Source of the DNA: JAUYQR01 sp031415015
GTDB taxonomy: Bacteria > Pseudomonadota > Alphaproteobacteria > Rhodobacterales > Rhodobacteraceae
Direction of reading: 5' to 3'
Assembly (NCBI GenBank): GCA_031415015.1
Contig: JANOQT010000083.1
Location: forward strand, 1 to 64,000
Length of the DNA stretch: 64,000 nt
Shown: positions 8,764 to 17,508 of the stretch, piece after piece
Numbering within the stretch: position 1 is the first letter of the stretch
Layout: each line of letters starts with the position of its first letter
Position numbers and translations under genes: made by a program
The notes under the pieces: generated by a model
The model's database searches: none
What the model was told of the DNA's origin: nothing
The model's input: only the letters and a program-made list of their open reading frames with translations

Positions 8764-9371
8764 TCGGCGTCGAACTCTGCACGCCGGGCAAAGGTGGATG
8801 TATTGCGATCTGACACCTGCCAAAGGCCGGTGACCCCGGGACGCAGCAGATAATAAGCGCTGCCGGGGTAGAGTGTGCGCTGTTCGGGCATCATCGGGCG
8901 CGGCCCGACAAGGCTCATGTCGCCTTTCAGCACATTCCACAGCTGCGGAAGCTCATCCAGCGAGGTCTTCCGCAGAAGATGGCCAAGCGGGGTGATACGC
9001 GGGTCAGATTTCAGCTTTTGAAAAGCATCCCATTCCCGCCGCGCGGCTTCGTCCTCCGCCAGATGTTTCTGAAGGCGGGCGTCTGCATCCGGAACCATCG
9101 TCCGCAGCTTCCACAGCGTGAAGACATGCCCACCGCGACCCAACCGATCCTGCCGGTAAAAGGGCGAATGCCCCTTGGCCGCAATCATCGCCGCGAGCGC
9201 AACAATCGTCGGAACGATAATCGGCAGAGCCAACACAACGAAAGCAACATCCAAACCGCGTTTGAACGCGCGCCGATACATCCGGTCCCGGCGGGGAACT
9301 TCCCGCCGCTCCCTTTGGTGACCCATCGGCTGCGTGAAATCCGAAGCGCCAACTTTAATACGAATAACCAT
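8679..9371 (-). CDS. ExoY-type undecaprenyl-phosphate sugar-1-phosphate transferase
   Basis: A 230-residue bacterial sugar transferase, the step that starts a polysaccharide repeat by moving a sugar-1-phosphate from a nucleotide sugar to undecaprenyl phosphate at the inner membrane. One membrane helix is seen near residues 36-60 after FKRGLDVAF, then the family blocks FYRQDRLGRGG, FTLWKLRTMVPDA, the TSLDELPQLWNVLKGDMSLV block with GPRPMMPEQ, and RPGVTGLWQVSDRN. The ATG at 9371 follows GGAGG with 8-base spacing, which rules in this start over an open frame reaching 9485. Short ExoY-like length, without the extra helices of WbaP. Sugar identity cannot be read from the sequence. Confidence 0.92.
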   Translation of the reverse strand: MVIRIKVGASDFTQPMGHQRERREVPRRDRMYRRAFKRGLDVAFVVLALPIIVPTIVALAAMIAAKGHSPFYRQDRLGRGGHVFTLWKLRTMVPDADARLQKHLAEDEAARREWDAFQKLKSDPRITPLGHLLRKTSLDELPQLWNVLKGDMSLVGPRPMMPEQRTLYPGSAYYLLRPGVTGLWQVSDRNTSTFARRAEFDADYERTLSFTTDVKVLVATVGVVLRCTGQ

Positions 9372-9917
9372 TAGATAAACCTCCAGCAAGGGATACTGTC
9401 TGTCGCCAAAAACCCCGAAACCGGGATAAGACCTGTGCTCAAATGCGCGTCGACGACCATCCCTTGTGCCGATCAGCATCGTCAAGACAATAGCACTAGA
9501 AAATCATGGCAGCAATGAGCACCCAAAACGCAAGGAGCGCAAAAATGGTTGTTTGTCATTGGCTTACACGTCTGAGTTGTGCGTCAGGGCCAGGGCTTTG
9601 CCCTACCCACGGCGCCGGATTCGCCCTGTGATCGTTGATTGAATCTGGGCAATGTCGCCACAAATGCCTTTTTCTTGCCAGATTTCAACTCGCTCGCAAG
9701 GGATGCTCAACCACAGAGCGCAAGTATGGAATTTCGTCTGCCGACCGGTCGTGCCGGCGGGTGACTGACAGTTGGGGCTCATTGTATGAGAGCCGGAAAC
9801 GATGAATTTTTTGTTAAGATCAACTCGCCCGACGAAATTCGGGGCTACGGAGAGAGACCAAGCGCAAAAAGACCTTTCCGCGCACCCAGAGTGATTCGTT
9901 TTGAAGGGTCGGAGAGG
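9372..9917. other. 546-base stretch without a firm gene
   Basis: The upstream region of the sugar transferase and the downstream region of the small membrane protein gene at 9918. It is visibly lower in GC than its flanks. It holds one short candidate ORF (9545-9631) and a small AGGGC-TTT-GCCCT hairpin at about 9592-9604. The promoter of the sugar transferase should lie here. I see no tRNA, no long repeat and no further ORF with a believable start. Confidence 0.6.
9545..9631 (+). CDS. Candidate 28-residue ORF
   Basis: A short open frame of 28 codons ending in TGA, with a very good Shine-Dalgarno (AAGGAG about 7 bases before the ATG). The peptide has three cysteines and ends GAGFAL. Nothing about it is recognised; it may be a chance ORF in a promoter region. 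Listed because the ribosome-binding site is stronger than that of many real genes nearby. Confidence 0.2.
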   Translation: MVVCHWLTRLSCASGPGLCPTHGAGFAL

Positions 9918-10496
9918 TCAGGCGGGCCGCCGCACTCGGGCAAGGAAGGCTGCCAGAAGCACCAGCACGGGGCCTGGTAATTCGAACACCCAGTTCAGAC
10001 GGATGCCAAGCATCCAAGTGTTTATCAATGTATCCACCTGATGAAAACTGACCGCTCTGATCACCACAAAGACACAGACAAAGCCAAGCCCAAGGAGGGC
10101 GAGGCCGGTCCGGGCAAAGGTGCCGCGCAAGAGAATCCCAGCTCCGGCCATCCCGACGACCCCGACCAACATGAAGAGGACAATGAACTGTCGCTGGACG
10201 ATCCTGCGGTTTTCGTACCAGCCCTGATCCACGGCCAGACATCGCGCGACCGAGGTCAGAAGGGATTGCAGATCAAGCTGCTTGTTGACCGCGAGAACGC
10301 CAAGAAGCGCTGCAGCCAGCCACCAGAAAAGCCGTTCACGCCGTTCGCTCTGTGCCGGGAAGCTGCCGCGCAGGGCTACGGTCAGGCAGGCCGACGCCGC
10401 TGCAAGGTAGATAACCACTGTCACCCAACCGAGCAGGTGGTTGTCGCCAATGCCGGGTGCCCACCGGCTGAAAGCACAGGGAAACAGGGAACTCAT
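9918..10496 (-). CDS. Hypothetical five-helix membrane protein
   Basis: About 192 residues with some five hydrophobic helices and a conserved-looking polar loop between helices two and three (NKQLDLQSLLTSVARCLA, then DQGWYENRRIVQRQF). An upstream GTG at 10520, 3 bases after the preceding stop, is an alternative start; neither has a strong Shine-Dalgarno. It directly follows the PIG-L deacetylase on the same strand and is probably co-transcribed with it. No function can be assigned. The tight spacing suggests the two proteins act in one process, perhaps modification of a glycan at the membrane. Confidence 0.75.
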   Translation of the reverse strand: MSSLFPCAFSRWAPGIGDNHLLGWVTVVIYLAAASACLTVALRGSFPAQSERRERLFWWLAAALLGVLAVNKQLDLQSLLTSVARCLAVDQGWYENRRIVQRQFIVLFMLVGVVGMAGAGILLRGTFARTGLALLGLGFVCVFVVIRAVSFHQVDTLINTWMLGIRLNWVFELPGPVLVLLAAFLARVRRPA

Positions 10497-10523
10497 CGTG
10501 CAAAGAGACCGACTTCGCACATC

Positions 10524-11357
10524 TCAGGCGCGGGCCGTGCGGTGATACCAGCTGAGCATGCGGCGGATGACGTCGCGCATCTGCGACCGCAGTCCCGTCG
10601 GTCGGAAAACCGGCTCAGTGGGAATGGTGATCCGTTGCAAGGCCTCTGGTTCAATCAGATCTTCTGGTGCCGCACCATCTGGATCATACGGAAAAAACCG
10701 CTCTTCGGCTGGCCAGACATAGCTTTTGAACCAGGTCCAGGTTCCGGTCCGCATGTAGATCTGGCTTACCTCGGCGGTGAGCGCGCGATCCGTCGGCAGT
10801 GGCGGTGTCGGCTGCCCAAGGTGATTGAGATGCCGCTTCATCAGCGGCTCCGACTTGTCGGCGAAATAGCCGGGAACCCAAATCCGCAGGCCAAGTTCGT
10901 CGCGCAGGGACGCAACCACGCGGAACAGCTGAACATGGTCTTCGTGGCCATATTCCCCCCACGGGCTATGAACGACGACGTTTCGCATACCCGTCAGCCG
11001 TTTCGCGAGCGCTTCCCGCAGCAGACCGAACTGCGCCTGGTACCGCGCCGGATCGAAGCTTGCGAGCGTGCCAAGCATCGGGTGCGGCAAAAGCCCGTAC
11101 TCTGTCTCTTTGGGGTTAGGCCATGACGCACTGTCAAAGACGCCGGTTTCGACCATCTCAAGCCATTCGAGGGTTTCCAGCGGGAAAGCCGCCATAGCCT
11201 CTTTTCGGCCAGTGGAGAGATCGCGATCGCAAGGCAGGTCGCCGTAAACAAGGATGATCCGCTCTGCGCGGCGCAGAATCGAGCTAGCCCAGAGGATCTC
11301 GTCATCAGGATGGGCCATCACAACGGCAAGCCTGTCGAAAAGCGCAAGCTCAGCCAT
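10524..11357 (-). CDS. PIG-L/LmbE family deacetylase
   Basis: A 277-residue metal-dependent deacetylase of the PIG-L family, members of which remove acetyl groups from N-acetylglucosamine in glycolipids and related compounds. The zinc-site motif AHPDDE lies at about residues 15-20 and the second metal-binding element HEDH at about 134-137 in a HSPWGEYGHEDHV context. It lacks a signal peptide and so should act in the cytoplasm. It lies between the GDP-mannose gene and a membrane protein gene, so a role in glycan or glycolipid modification is likely. The substrate is not known. Confidence 0.85.
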   Translation of the reverse strand: MAELALFDRLAVVMAHPDDEILWASSILRRAERIILVYGDLPCDRDLSTGRKEAMAAFPLETLEWLEMVETGVFDSASWPNPKETEYGLLPHPMLGTLASFDPARYQAQFGLLREALAKRLTGMRNVVVHSPWGEYGHEDHVQLFRVVASLRDELGLRIWVPGYFADKSEPLMKRHLNHLGQPTPPLPTDRALTAEVSQIYMRTGTWTWFKSYVWPAEERFFPYDPDGAAPEDLIEPEALQRITIPTEPVFRPTGLRSQMRDVIRRMLSWYHRTARA

Positions 11358-11530
11358 CTGATGCCATTCTGCTGTCCCTCGGTACCAGTCGGCGCGATTC
11401 AGCGATCCGCTTGTGAACGCGCGCTGGCTATCAGGAATAGGCCCTGTTTGCCCGGTTTCGCAAGCCTTGTTATTTGGAGGGCAACTGGTGGTGAAAGACC
11501 CAATCCGGCACGCCTTCTCCGATCCTCGGA

Positions 11531-12970
11531 TTAACCCTTGGACCCCTGACCGCGGGAATAGATATCTTCGTAGCGGATGATGTCATCCTCACCCAGATAA
11601 GCGCCGGTCTGAACTTCGATCAGGACGACCGGAACCTTGCCGGGATTTGCCAACCGGTGCACTGCCCCGAGGGGGACGTAGATCGACTGGTTTTCGGTCA
11701 GAAGACGTACATCCTTGTCGACTGTCACCTGAGCCGTTCCCGATACGACGATCCAGTGTTCAGCGCGGTGGATGTGGCTTTGCAGGCTGAGCGATGCGCC
11801 GGGGTGAACGACGATTCGTTTCACCTGAAAGCGGTCAGCGAGGACCAGGGTTTCAAACCAGCCCCAGGGGCGATGATCGCGCGGGAAGACTTCTGCCTGC
11901 AGGACGGCGTTGGCCTTCAGGCGGGCTACGGCGTCCTTGACCTCTTGGACCCGCGATCTGTCGGCGACCAGTACGGCATCGGGCATGGCGACGACGATCA
12001 TGTCCGTCAGGCCGATGCCAACCAGATGCAGCCCGTCAGCTTCGGACCGCAAGAGGCTGCCGGTGCAGTCGATCTGCGTCACGGCGCCGTGGGTGACAGT
12101 GGCGTCGGGCTGCGGTGCGGAGTCGCGCCAGACCGCGTTCCAATCCCCCAGATCCGACCAGGCGGCGCTGAACGGCACGACCTCTAGGTTGGCGGCGTGT
12201 TCCATGACCGCGTAATCGACCGAGATGTTGCGGGCGCGGGCCCATGGGTCGGGCGCAAGCCGCAGAAAGCCAAGGTCGGGGCGTGCGGTTTGCACCGATT
12301 CGGACACCGGGGCGACTAGATCAGGGGCATGATCCTGAAACGCAGCGCGCAAGGTGGCGATGGACACCAGAAAGATCCCCGAATTCCAGAGGTAGTTTCC
12401 GGCAGCCAGCATCGCCTCGGCCCGGGGGCTGTCGGGTTTCTCGACAAAACGCACCAGCGGCTGGGGCGAGGCGTCGCGAGGCGGGGCGGAAAGTTCCAGC
12501 CAGCCATAGCCTGTCTCGGCGCGGTCAGGGTGGATGCCGAAGGTAACGATCTGCCCGGCTTGTGCGCGCGGCAGACCGATGGCCACGGCGGCACGGAAGG
12601 CTGCAGCGTCAGGAATTTCATGGTCGGTCGGCATGACAAGCATCAACCCGTCAGGATCGGACTGCGACAGATGAAGGGCAGCCGCGAGGATTGCGGGAGC
12701 GGTGTTGCGCGCTTCGGGTTCGATCAGGATGGCACCGGGGTCGATGCCCGCATCGGTCAGCTGTTCGGCCACGATAAAGCGGAAGTCAGCGTTGGTGATC
12801 ACCAACGGCGCGGCAGTGTCCGCAGCGCCCTTCATCCGCAAGGCGGCCGCCTGAAACAGCGTGCTGGAGCCGGTCAGCGGAACAAACTGCTTGGGAAAGC
12901 TTTTGCGCGACAGGGGCCAGAGCCGGGTGCCGGACCCGCCGCACAGTAGGACCGGATGTAAGGTGGCCAT
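11531..12970 (-). CDS. manC: Mannose-1-phosphate guanylyltransferase / mannose-6-phosphate isomerase
   Basis: A 479-residue bifunctional type II enzyme that makes GDP-mannose and interconverts mannose and fructose 6-phosphates, in the cytoplasm. The pyrophosphorylase signature GGSGTRLWPLSRKSFPKQF is at the N-terminus (about 11-29), the FVEKPD block is near residue 170, and a C-terminal cupin domain (RPWGWFE, then IHRAEHWIVVSGTAQVTVD, about 365-410) carries the isomerase site. Full length for the family (often annotated ManC, CpsB, XanB or AlgA). It supplies the nucleotide sugar for the polysaccharide region. It lies upstream of the PIG-L gene on the same strand with a 173-base gap. Confidence 0.95.
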   Translation of the reverse strand: MATLHPVLLCGGSGTRLWPLSRKSFPKQFVPLTGSSTLFQAAALRMKGAADTAAPLVITNADFRFIVAEQLTDAGIDPGAILIEPEARNTAPAILAAALHLSQSDPDGLMLVMPTDHEIPDAAAFRAAVAIGLPRAQAGQIVTFGIHPDRAETGYGWLELSAPPRDASPQPLVRFVEKPDSPRAEAMLAAGNYLWNSGIFLVSIATLRAAFQDHAPDLVAPVSESVQTARPDLGFLRLAPDPWARARNISVDYAVMEHAANLEVVPFSAAWSDLGDWNAVWRDSAPQPDATVTHGAVTQIDCTGSLLRSEADGLHLVGIGLTDMIVVAMPDAVLVADRSRVQEVKDAVARLKANAVLQAEVFPRDHRPWGWFETLVLADRFQVKRIVVHPGASLSLQSHIHRAEHWIVVSGTAQVTVDKDVRLLTENQSIYVPLGAVHRLANPGKVPVVLIEVQTGAYLGEDDIIRYEDIYSRGQGSKG

Positions 12971-13216
12971 GGCGCTGTCGATCTCCGCACATCACAGGGC
13001 GCGCGCCCTGCGTGGGCCGCTATGTTGCAGTCTTGCGGGAAGGGGCCGACATTACAAGACGGGAACACCGCAGGGCCGCTGGCGGATTTCACGCCCGCAA
13101 CAGTCGGGTATCCGGCGTGAAGATTTCCTTACGGGTGTGCCCGGGAAATGCGCCCGCCGGTTGTGCCGTGGTGGTATCGGGACACATGCCAGCACGGCCT
13201 GCGTCCGGCAGCCCGG

Positions 13217-15667
13217 TCAGAAATCCAGATGTTGCACGTTCAGGGCATTGGTCTGAATGAACTCTCGCCTTGGTTCGACGACGTCACCCATCAGTTTGGT
13301 GAAGATGTCATCGGCCTCGGCCAGATCATCGACCTTGACCTGCAACAGGGTGCGCGCTTCGGGGTCCAGCGTGGTTTCCCACAGCTGTTCGGGATTCATT
13401 TCGCCCAGACCCTTGTAGCGTTGCAGGGACAGGCCCTTTTCACCCTCGGCCAGAATTGATTTCAGCAGGTCGATCGGGCCATGCACCAGCTGGTCGCGGT
13501 CTTTGCGGGACAGATGGGCCGGGTCGCGGTAGTGGTCGCGGGTATCGCGCGAGATGGCGGCAAGGCGGCGGGCTTCGCCAGACCGCAGGACGGCACCGTC
13601 AAGGGTGCGCAGTTCTTCGACGCCGCGCAGCACGCGTGACAGGCGGATGCCAAGATCCTGGGTGATTCGCCCGGTCCAGCCCTTTTCATATTCGGGCGCG
13701 ATCATGTTCAGACGTTGCGCGACCGTGTCGGCCACCGCTTGCAGATCGGCGTCGGCCTGCCCCTGATCGAAGGCGCCAGCCAAGGCGGCCTGTTCCAGAA
13801 TGCCGCGTGGATAGTTGGTTGGAAAGGCGTCAAGCACCTTGCGGAACTGGCGCGCGCCGTCGATGACGCGGCGAAGGTCGGCCCCCGCGATTTCTTCACC
13901 ACTGTTAAGTTTTAGCACCGTCCCCTCGACACCCATGTCGATCAGGTAATCCTCAAGTGCGGCCTGATCCTTGATGTAGACCTCGGACTTTCCGCGCGCG
14001 ACTTTGTAGAGCGGCGGTTGCGCGATATACAGGTAACCACCTTCAATCAGTTGCGGCATCTGGCGGAAGAAGAAGGTCAGGATCAACGTGCGGATATGCG
14101 CGCCATCCACATCGGCGTCGGTCATGATGACGACCTTGTGGTAGCGCAGTTTCTTGATGTCAAACTCATCCCGGCCGATCCCGGTGCCAAGCGCGGTGAT
14201 CAGCGTGCCGATTTCCTGGCTGGCGAGCATGCGGTCAAAGCGGGCGCGTTCGACGTTCAGGATCTTGCCCTTCAGCGGCAGCACCGCCTGATTGGCGCGG
14301 CTGCGGCCCTGCTTGGCGGAACCGCCGGCGCTGTCGCCTTCGACAAGGAAAATCTCGGACTTCGCGGGGTCGCGTTCCTGACAATCGGCCAGCTTGCCGG
14401 GCAAGGACGCGATGTCGAGCGCGGTCTTGCGGCGGGTGAGTTCGCGCGCCTTGCGGGCGGCTTCGCGCGCCAGAGCAGCCTCGATGATCTTGCCGACGAT
14501 GCCACGGGCCGGGCCGGGGTTTTCCTCGAACCATTCCGAGAGCTTTTCGTTCACCAGATTTTCGACAGCCGGGCGGACTTCGGACGAGACGAGCTTGTCC
14601 TTGGTCTGGCTGGAGAATTTCGGATCGGGCACCTTAACCGACAGAACGCAAGTCAGGCCTTCGCGGGCGTCATCACCGGTAAAGTCGATCTTTTCGCGTT
14701 TGGCGATGCCCGAAGTCTGGGCGTAGGAATTGATCGTCCGGGTCAGCGCGCCGCGAAACCCGGCAAGATGCGCGCCGCCATCACGCTGCGGGATGTTGTT
14801 GGTGAACGGCAGGACCATTTCGTTGTAGCTGTCGTTCCACCACATCGCCACTTCGACGATGATCCCGTTCCGCTCGCCGATCATGTAGATCGGCTCGGGA
14901 ATGACCGCCTGTTTGGACCGGTCAAGGTATTTGACGAATTCCTTGACGCCACCCTCGTAGAAAAGTTCGCTTTTCACCGGTTCTGCGTGACGCTCATCCT
15001 CGATGATGATACGGACGCCGGAGTTGAGGAAGGCAAGTTCACGCAACCGGTGTTCCAGCGTCTTGAAGCTGTAGTCGAGGTTCGAAAATGTGCCTTCGGG
15101 GATGTTGGACTTGGCCGAGGCGAGGAAGCGCACTTCGGTGCCGCGCATGCCCGGGGCAGGGCCGACCTCGTGCACGTGCACCACGCAGTCGCCATGCTCG
15201 AACCGCGCGCGGTATTCGGTATCGTCACGCCACACGGTCAGTTCCAGCCATTCGCTGAGCGCGTTGACCACCGACACGCCAACGCCGTGCAGACCACCGG
15301 ACACCTTGTAGGCGTTGCCGCTGTCATCGGTGTTGTTGAATTTTCCGCCCGCGTGCAACTGTGTCATGATGACTTCGGCTGCAGACACGCCTTCTTCCTG
15401 ATGGATATCAACGGGAATGCCGCGACCGTTGTCGCGCACCGAAACCGAGTCGTCGGCGTGGATTTTCACCGAGACTTCGGTGGCGTGACCAGCCAGCGCT
15501 TCGTCGATACCGTTGTCAACGACCTCGTACACCATGTGGTGCAGACCCGAGCCGTCATCGGTATCGCCGATATACATGCCGGGGCGCTTGCGAACCGCCT
15601 CCAAGCCTTTGAGAACTTTGATGGAATCAGCGCCGTATTCTTGCGGCTTCTTGGGCTGTTCAGCCAT
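13217..15667 (-). CDS. gyrB: DNA gyrase subunit B
   Basis: An 816-residue ATPase subunit of DNA gyrase, which with GyrA introduces negative supercoils. The GHKL ATP site appears as EVVDNGIDEAL and DNGRGIPVD (about 47-85), then GLHGVGVSVVNAL. The TOPRIM region has LVEGDSAGGSAKQGR (about 432) and MTDADVDGAHIRTL (about 510); the C-terminal QRYKGLGEMNPEQLW is intact. Length is normal. It is the last gene of the dnaA-dnaN-recF-lysE-like-gyrB order on the minus strand, separated from the LysE-like gene by about 80 bases. Its own ATG has AGGGG about 10 bases before it. Confidence 0.98.
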   Translation of the reverse strand: MAEQPKKPQEYGADSIKVLKGLEAVRKRPGMYIGDTDDGSGLHHMVYEVVDNGIDEALAGHATEVSVKIHADDSVSVRDNGRGIPVDIHQEEGVSAAEVIMTQLHAGGKFNNTDDSGNAYKVSGGLHGVGVSVVNALSEWLELTVWRDDTEYRARFEHGDCVVHVHEVGPAPGMRGTEVRFLASAKSNIPEGTFSNLDYSFKTLEHRLRELAFLNSGVRIIIEDERHAEPVKSELFYEGGVKEFVKYLDRSKQAVIPEPIYMIGERNGIIVEVAMWWNDSYNEMVLPFTNNIPQRDGGAHLAGFRGALTRTINSYAQTSGIAKREKIDFTGDDAREGLTCVLSVKVPDPKFSSQTKDKLVSSEVRPAVENLVNEKLSEWFEENPGPARGIVGKIIEAALAREAARKARELTRRKTALDIASLPGKLADCQERDPAKSEIFLVEGDSAGGSAKQGRSRANQAVLPLKGKILNVERARFDRMLASQEIGTLITALGTGIGRDEFDIKKLRYHKVVIMTDADVDGAHIRTLILTFFFRQMPQLIEGGYLYIAQPPLYKVARGKSEVYIKDQAALEDYLIDMGVEGTVLKLNSGEEIAGADLRRVIDGARQFRKVLDAFPTNYPRGILEQAALAGAFDQGQADADLQAVADTVAQRLNMIAPEYEKGWTGRITQDLGIRLSRVLRGVEELRTLDGAVLRSGEARRLAAISRDTRDHYRDPAHLSRKDRDQLVHGPIDLLKSILAEGEKGLSLQRYKGLGEMNPEQLWETTLDPEARTLLQVKVDDLAEADDIFTKLMGDVVEPRREFIQTNALNVQHLDF

Positions 15668-15748
15668 AAGTCGGGAACCCCTGTCGTGACGCGCGATTTA
15701 TAGCGGTTCAGGCGGGGAATGTCACCCCTTGGACACAAGATTTGGTGG

Positions 15749-16369
15749 TCAGGTGAAGGGGATAGCGCAGCCGACACCCAGCAGCAGAACGCCCGACACA
15801 ATGTTCAGTCTGCGCAGCTGATCCGGGCTGGACAGCAGCAGGCGGGCACGGTCCAGAAACAGCGCGAGGCCGAGGTTGCCGAGCATCGGGATCAGCATCG
15901 AGATGAACAGGATTGCGAAAATATCGGGGGCAGTGACGCGGGTCAGGTCAAAGAACCCTGGCAGCACGCCCATATAAAACAGGATTGCCTTGGGGTTGCC
16001 GATCACCGCAGCCACACCGACGGCAAACCCCGCCCAGAGTCCGGGCCGCGTCATCCGGCTGTCGGCGGCGAGTGTGGCGGCTGGCCTGCGGATCAGCAGG
16101 ACACCCATCAGCAGAAAGATGCCTGCGGCGACCCATTTCAACGCCTCCAGAAAGCCGCCGTAGATCGCCAGAATCCAGCTGAGGCCGAAGATTGCCGCCA
16201 GTGGCCAGATGACGTCGCCGATGGCCACCCCGATGGCTAGGGGCCAAGCGGCAGAAAAGCCTCCGGACAGCGCACGGGCGGTCAGTGCCACCCAGACCGG
16301 TCCGGGAATAACCCACAGCAGAGCCATGCCACCAGCGTAAAGCAGCAGCTCGTGAAACGATACCGTCAT
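15749..16369 (-). CDS. LysE/RhtB family amino-acid exporter
   Basis: A 206-residue inner-membrane protein with about six hydrophobic helices and the LysE-family N-terminus (PGPVWVALTARALSGG at about 22-37, then GVAIGDVIW). Such proteins export amino acids or similar solutes by proton exchange. Its ATG overlaps the TGA of recF (ATGA at 16366-16369), so it is translationally coupled to recF, an unusual partner for replication and repair genes. The substrate is not predictable from sequence. Confidence 0.88.
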   Translation of the reverse strand: MTVSFHELLLYAGGMALLWVIPGPVWVALTARALSGGFSAAWPLAIGVAIGDVIWPLAAIFGLSWILAIYGGFLEALKWVAAGIFLLMGVLLIRRPAATLAADSRMTRPGLWAGFAVGVAAVIGNPKAILFYMGVLPGFFDLTRVTAPDIFAILFISMLIPMLGNLGLALFLDRARLLLSSPDQLRRLNIVSGVLLLGVGCAIPFT

Positions 16370-17472
16370 TCAATATCCCTTTGCGCCATGATGTCTGAGA
16401 CGCCGTGGCTTTCCTGTACGGTAAAGCCCTGACCACGCGGGCCGAGGCTGGCGAAGAGACCAGCTTCAGTGCCGGTCATGATCGCCTGTGCACCAAGGGC
16501 GCAAATTTCGTCAAACAGGGCGGCGCGGCGCGCGATATCAAGGTGGGCCGCGACCTCATCCAGCAAGAGGACCGGCGGATGGCCGATATCTTCTGCCAGC
16601 GCCCGGGCGTTGGCGAGGATGAGGCTGATCAACAGAGCCTTCTGTTCCCCGGTCGAGCATTGATCTGCCGGAGTGTCCTTGCTGACATAGAGGGCAGAGA
16701 GGTCCGCGCGATGCGGTCCTTGCAGGGTGCGGCCCGCCGCAAGATCACGGCGGCGATCGTCAGCAAAGGTGGTGAGCAAATCTTCGGGTTCAGGCACGCC
16801 TTCAGGGCCGCTCAGGGTGAGACGGGCGCTGGGAAAGGCGCTGTCCGGGCTTTGCGCACGGGCGATTCGGGAAAGGGCTGCGCGGCGGTTGGCAGTGATC
16901 TGGCGCCCTGCTTCGGCCATCTGGTGTTCCAGCGCCGCATACCAGTGCGGATCGTTGACCTGATCCTTGAGAAGGCGGTTCCGGTCCCGCATCGCCTTGT
17001 CGTAGGCAAGCGAAAGCTCGGCATGGTCAGGCGCGAAGCTAAGCGTCATGCGGTCCAGAAAGCGGCGACGGCCTTCCGCGGCCTCGATCCACAGCCTGTC
17101 CATTGCCGGAACCAGCCAGAGAATGCGCAGGATGCGCCCCAGACTGGCCTGCGGGGCGGGTTTGCCGTCGATGCGCACCTGACGCGGTTCGCCCGGTTCG
17201 GCCCAGGTTTCAAGGTCATGCGCACCACCCAGACCAGCAACGCGGGCCGCAACCTTCCAGCCCAGCGCTTCGGGTTTGCGTGCAAGGTCAGGGGCGGCCG
17301 CGCGACGCAAGCCGCGACCGGGGGACAACAGCGAGATCGCTTCAAGAATGTTGGTCTTGCCCGCGCCATTGGCCCCGACGATGGCCACGGGACGCCCGTC
17401 GAATTCCAGAGAAGCGGCACGGTGGCTGCGGAAATAAGACAGAGAGAGGGTCTTGACGGCCAGACCGCTCAC
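16366..17472 (-). CDS. recF: DNA replication and repair protein RecF
   Basis: A 368-residue SMC-like ATPase that helps load RecA at gaps via RecFOR. Walker A GANGAGKTNILEAI is at about 33-46, the signature STGEQKALLISLILA near 280 and Walker B VLLLDEVAAHLD near 310. It starts with GTG at 17472 preceded by AAAGGGA. It lies 36 bases after dnaN and couples by ATGA overlap to the LysE-like gene. Family order dnaN-recF-gyrB is preserved apart from that inserted exporter gene. Confidence 0.96.
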   Translation of the reverse strand: MSGLAVKTLSLSYFRSHRAASLEFDGRPVAIVGANGAGKTNILEAISLLSPGRGLRRAAAPDLARKPEALGWKVAARVAGLGGAHDLETWAEPGEPRQVRIDGKPAPQASLGRILRILWLVPAMDRLWIEAAEGRRRFLDRMTLSFAPDHAELSLAYDKAMRDRNRLLKDQVNDPHWYAALEHQMAEAGRQITANRRAALSRIARAQSPDSAFPSARLTLSGPEGVPEPEDLLTTFADDRRRDLAAGRTLQGPHRADLSALYVSKDTPADQCSTGEQKALLISLILANARALAEDIGHPPVLLLDEVAAHLDIARRAALFDEICALGAQAIMTGTEAGLFASLGPRGQGFTVQESHGVSDIMAQRDIE

Positions 17473-17508
17473 CTGAAGTCCCTTTCCTGTCCGTGCGTTG
17501 CGGTGAGT

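Noticed and set aside
9786..9980. 64-codon plus-strand open frame
   Set aside because: It is antisense to the end of the membrane protein gene at 9918, with no good ribosome-binding site.
14018..15703. 561-codon plus-strand open frame opposite gyrB
   Set aside because: An antisense shadow typical of high-GC coding DNA; the minus-strand frame encodes intact GyrB with all motifs.
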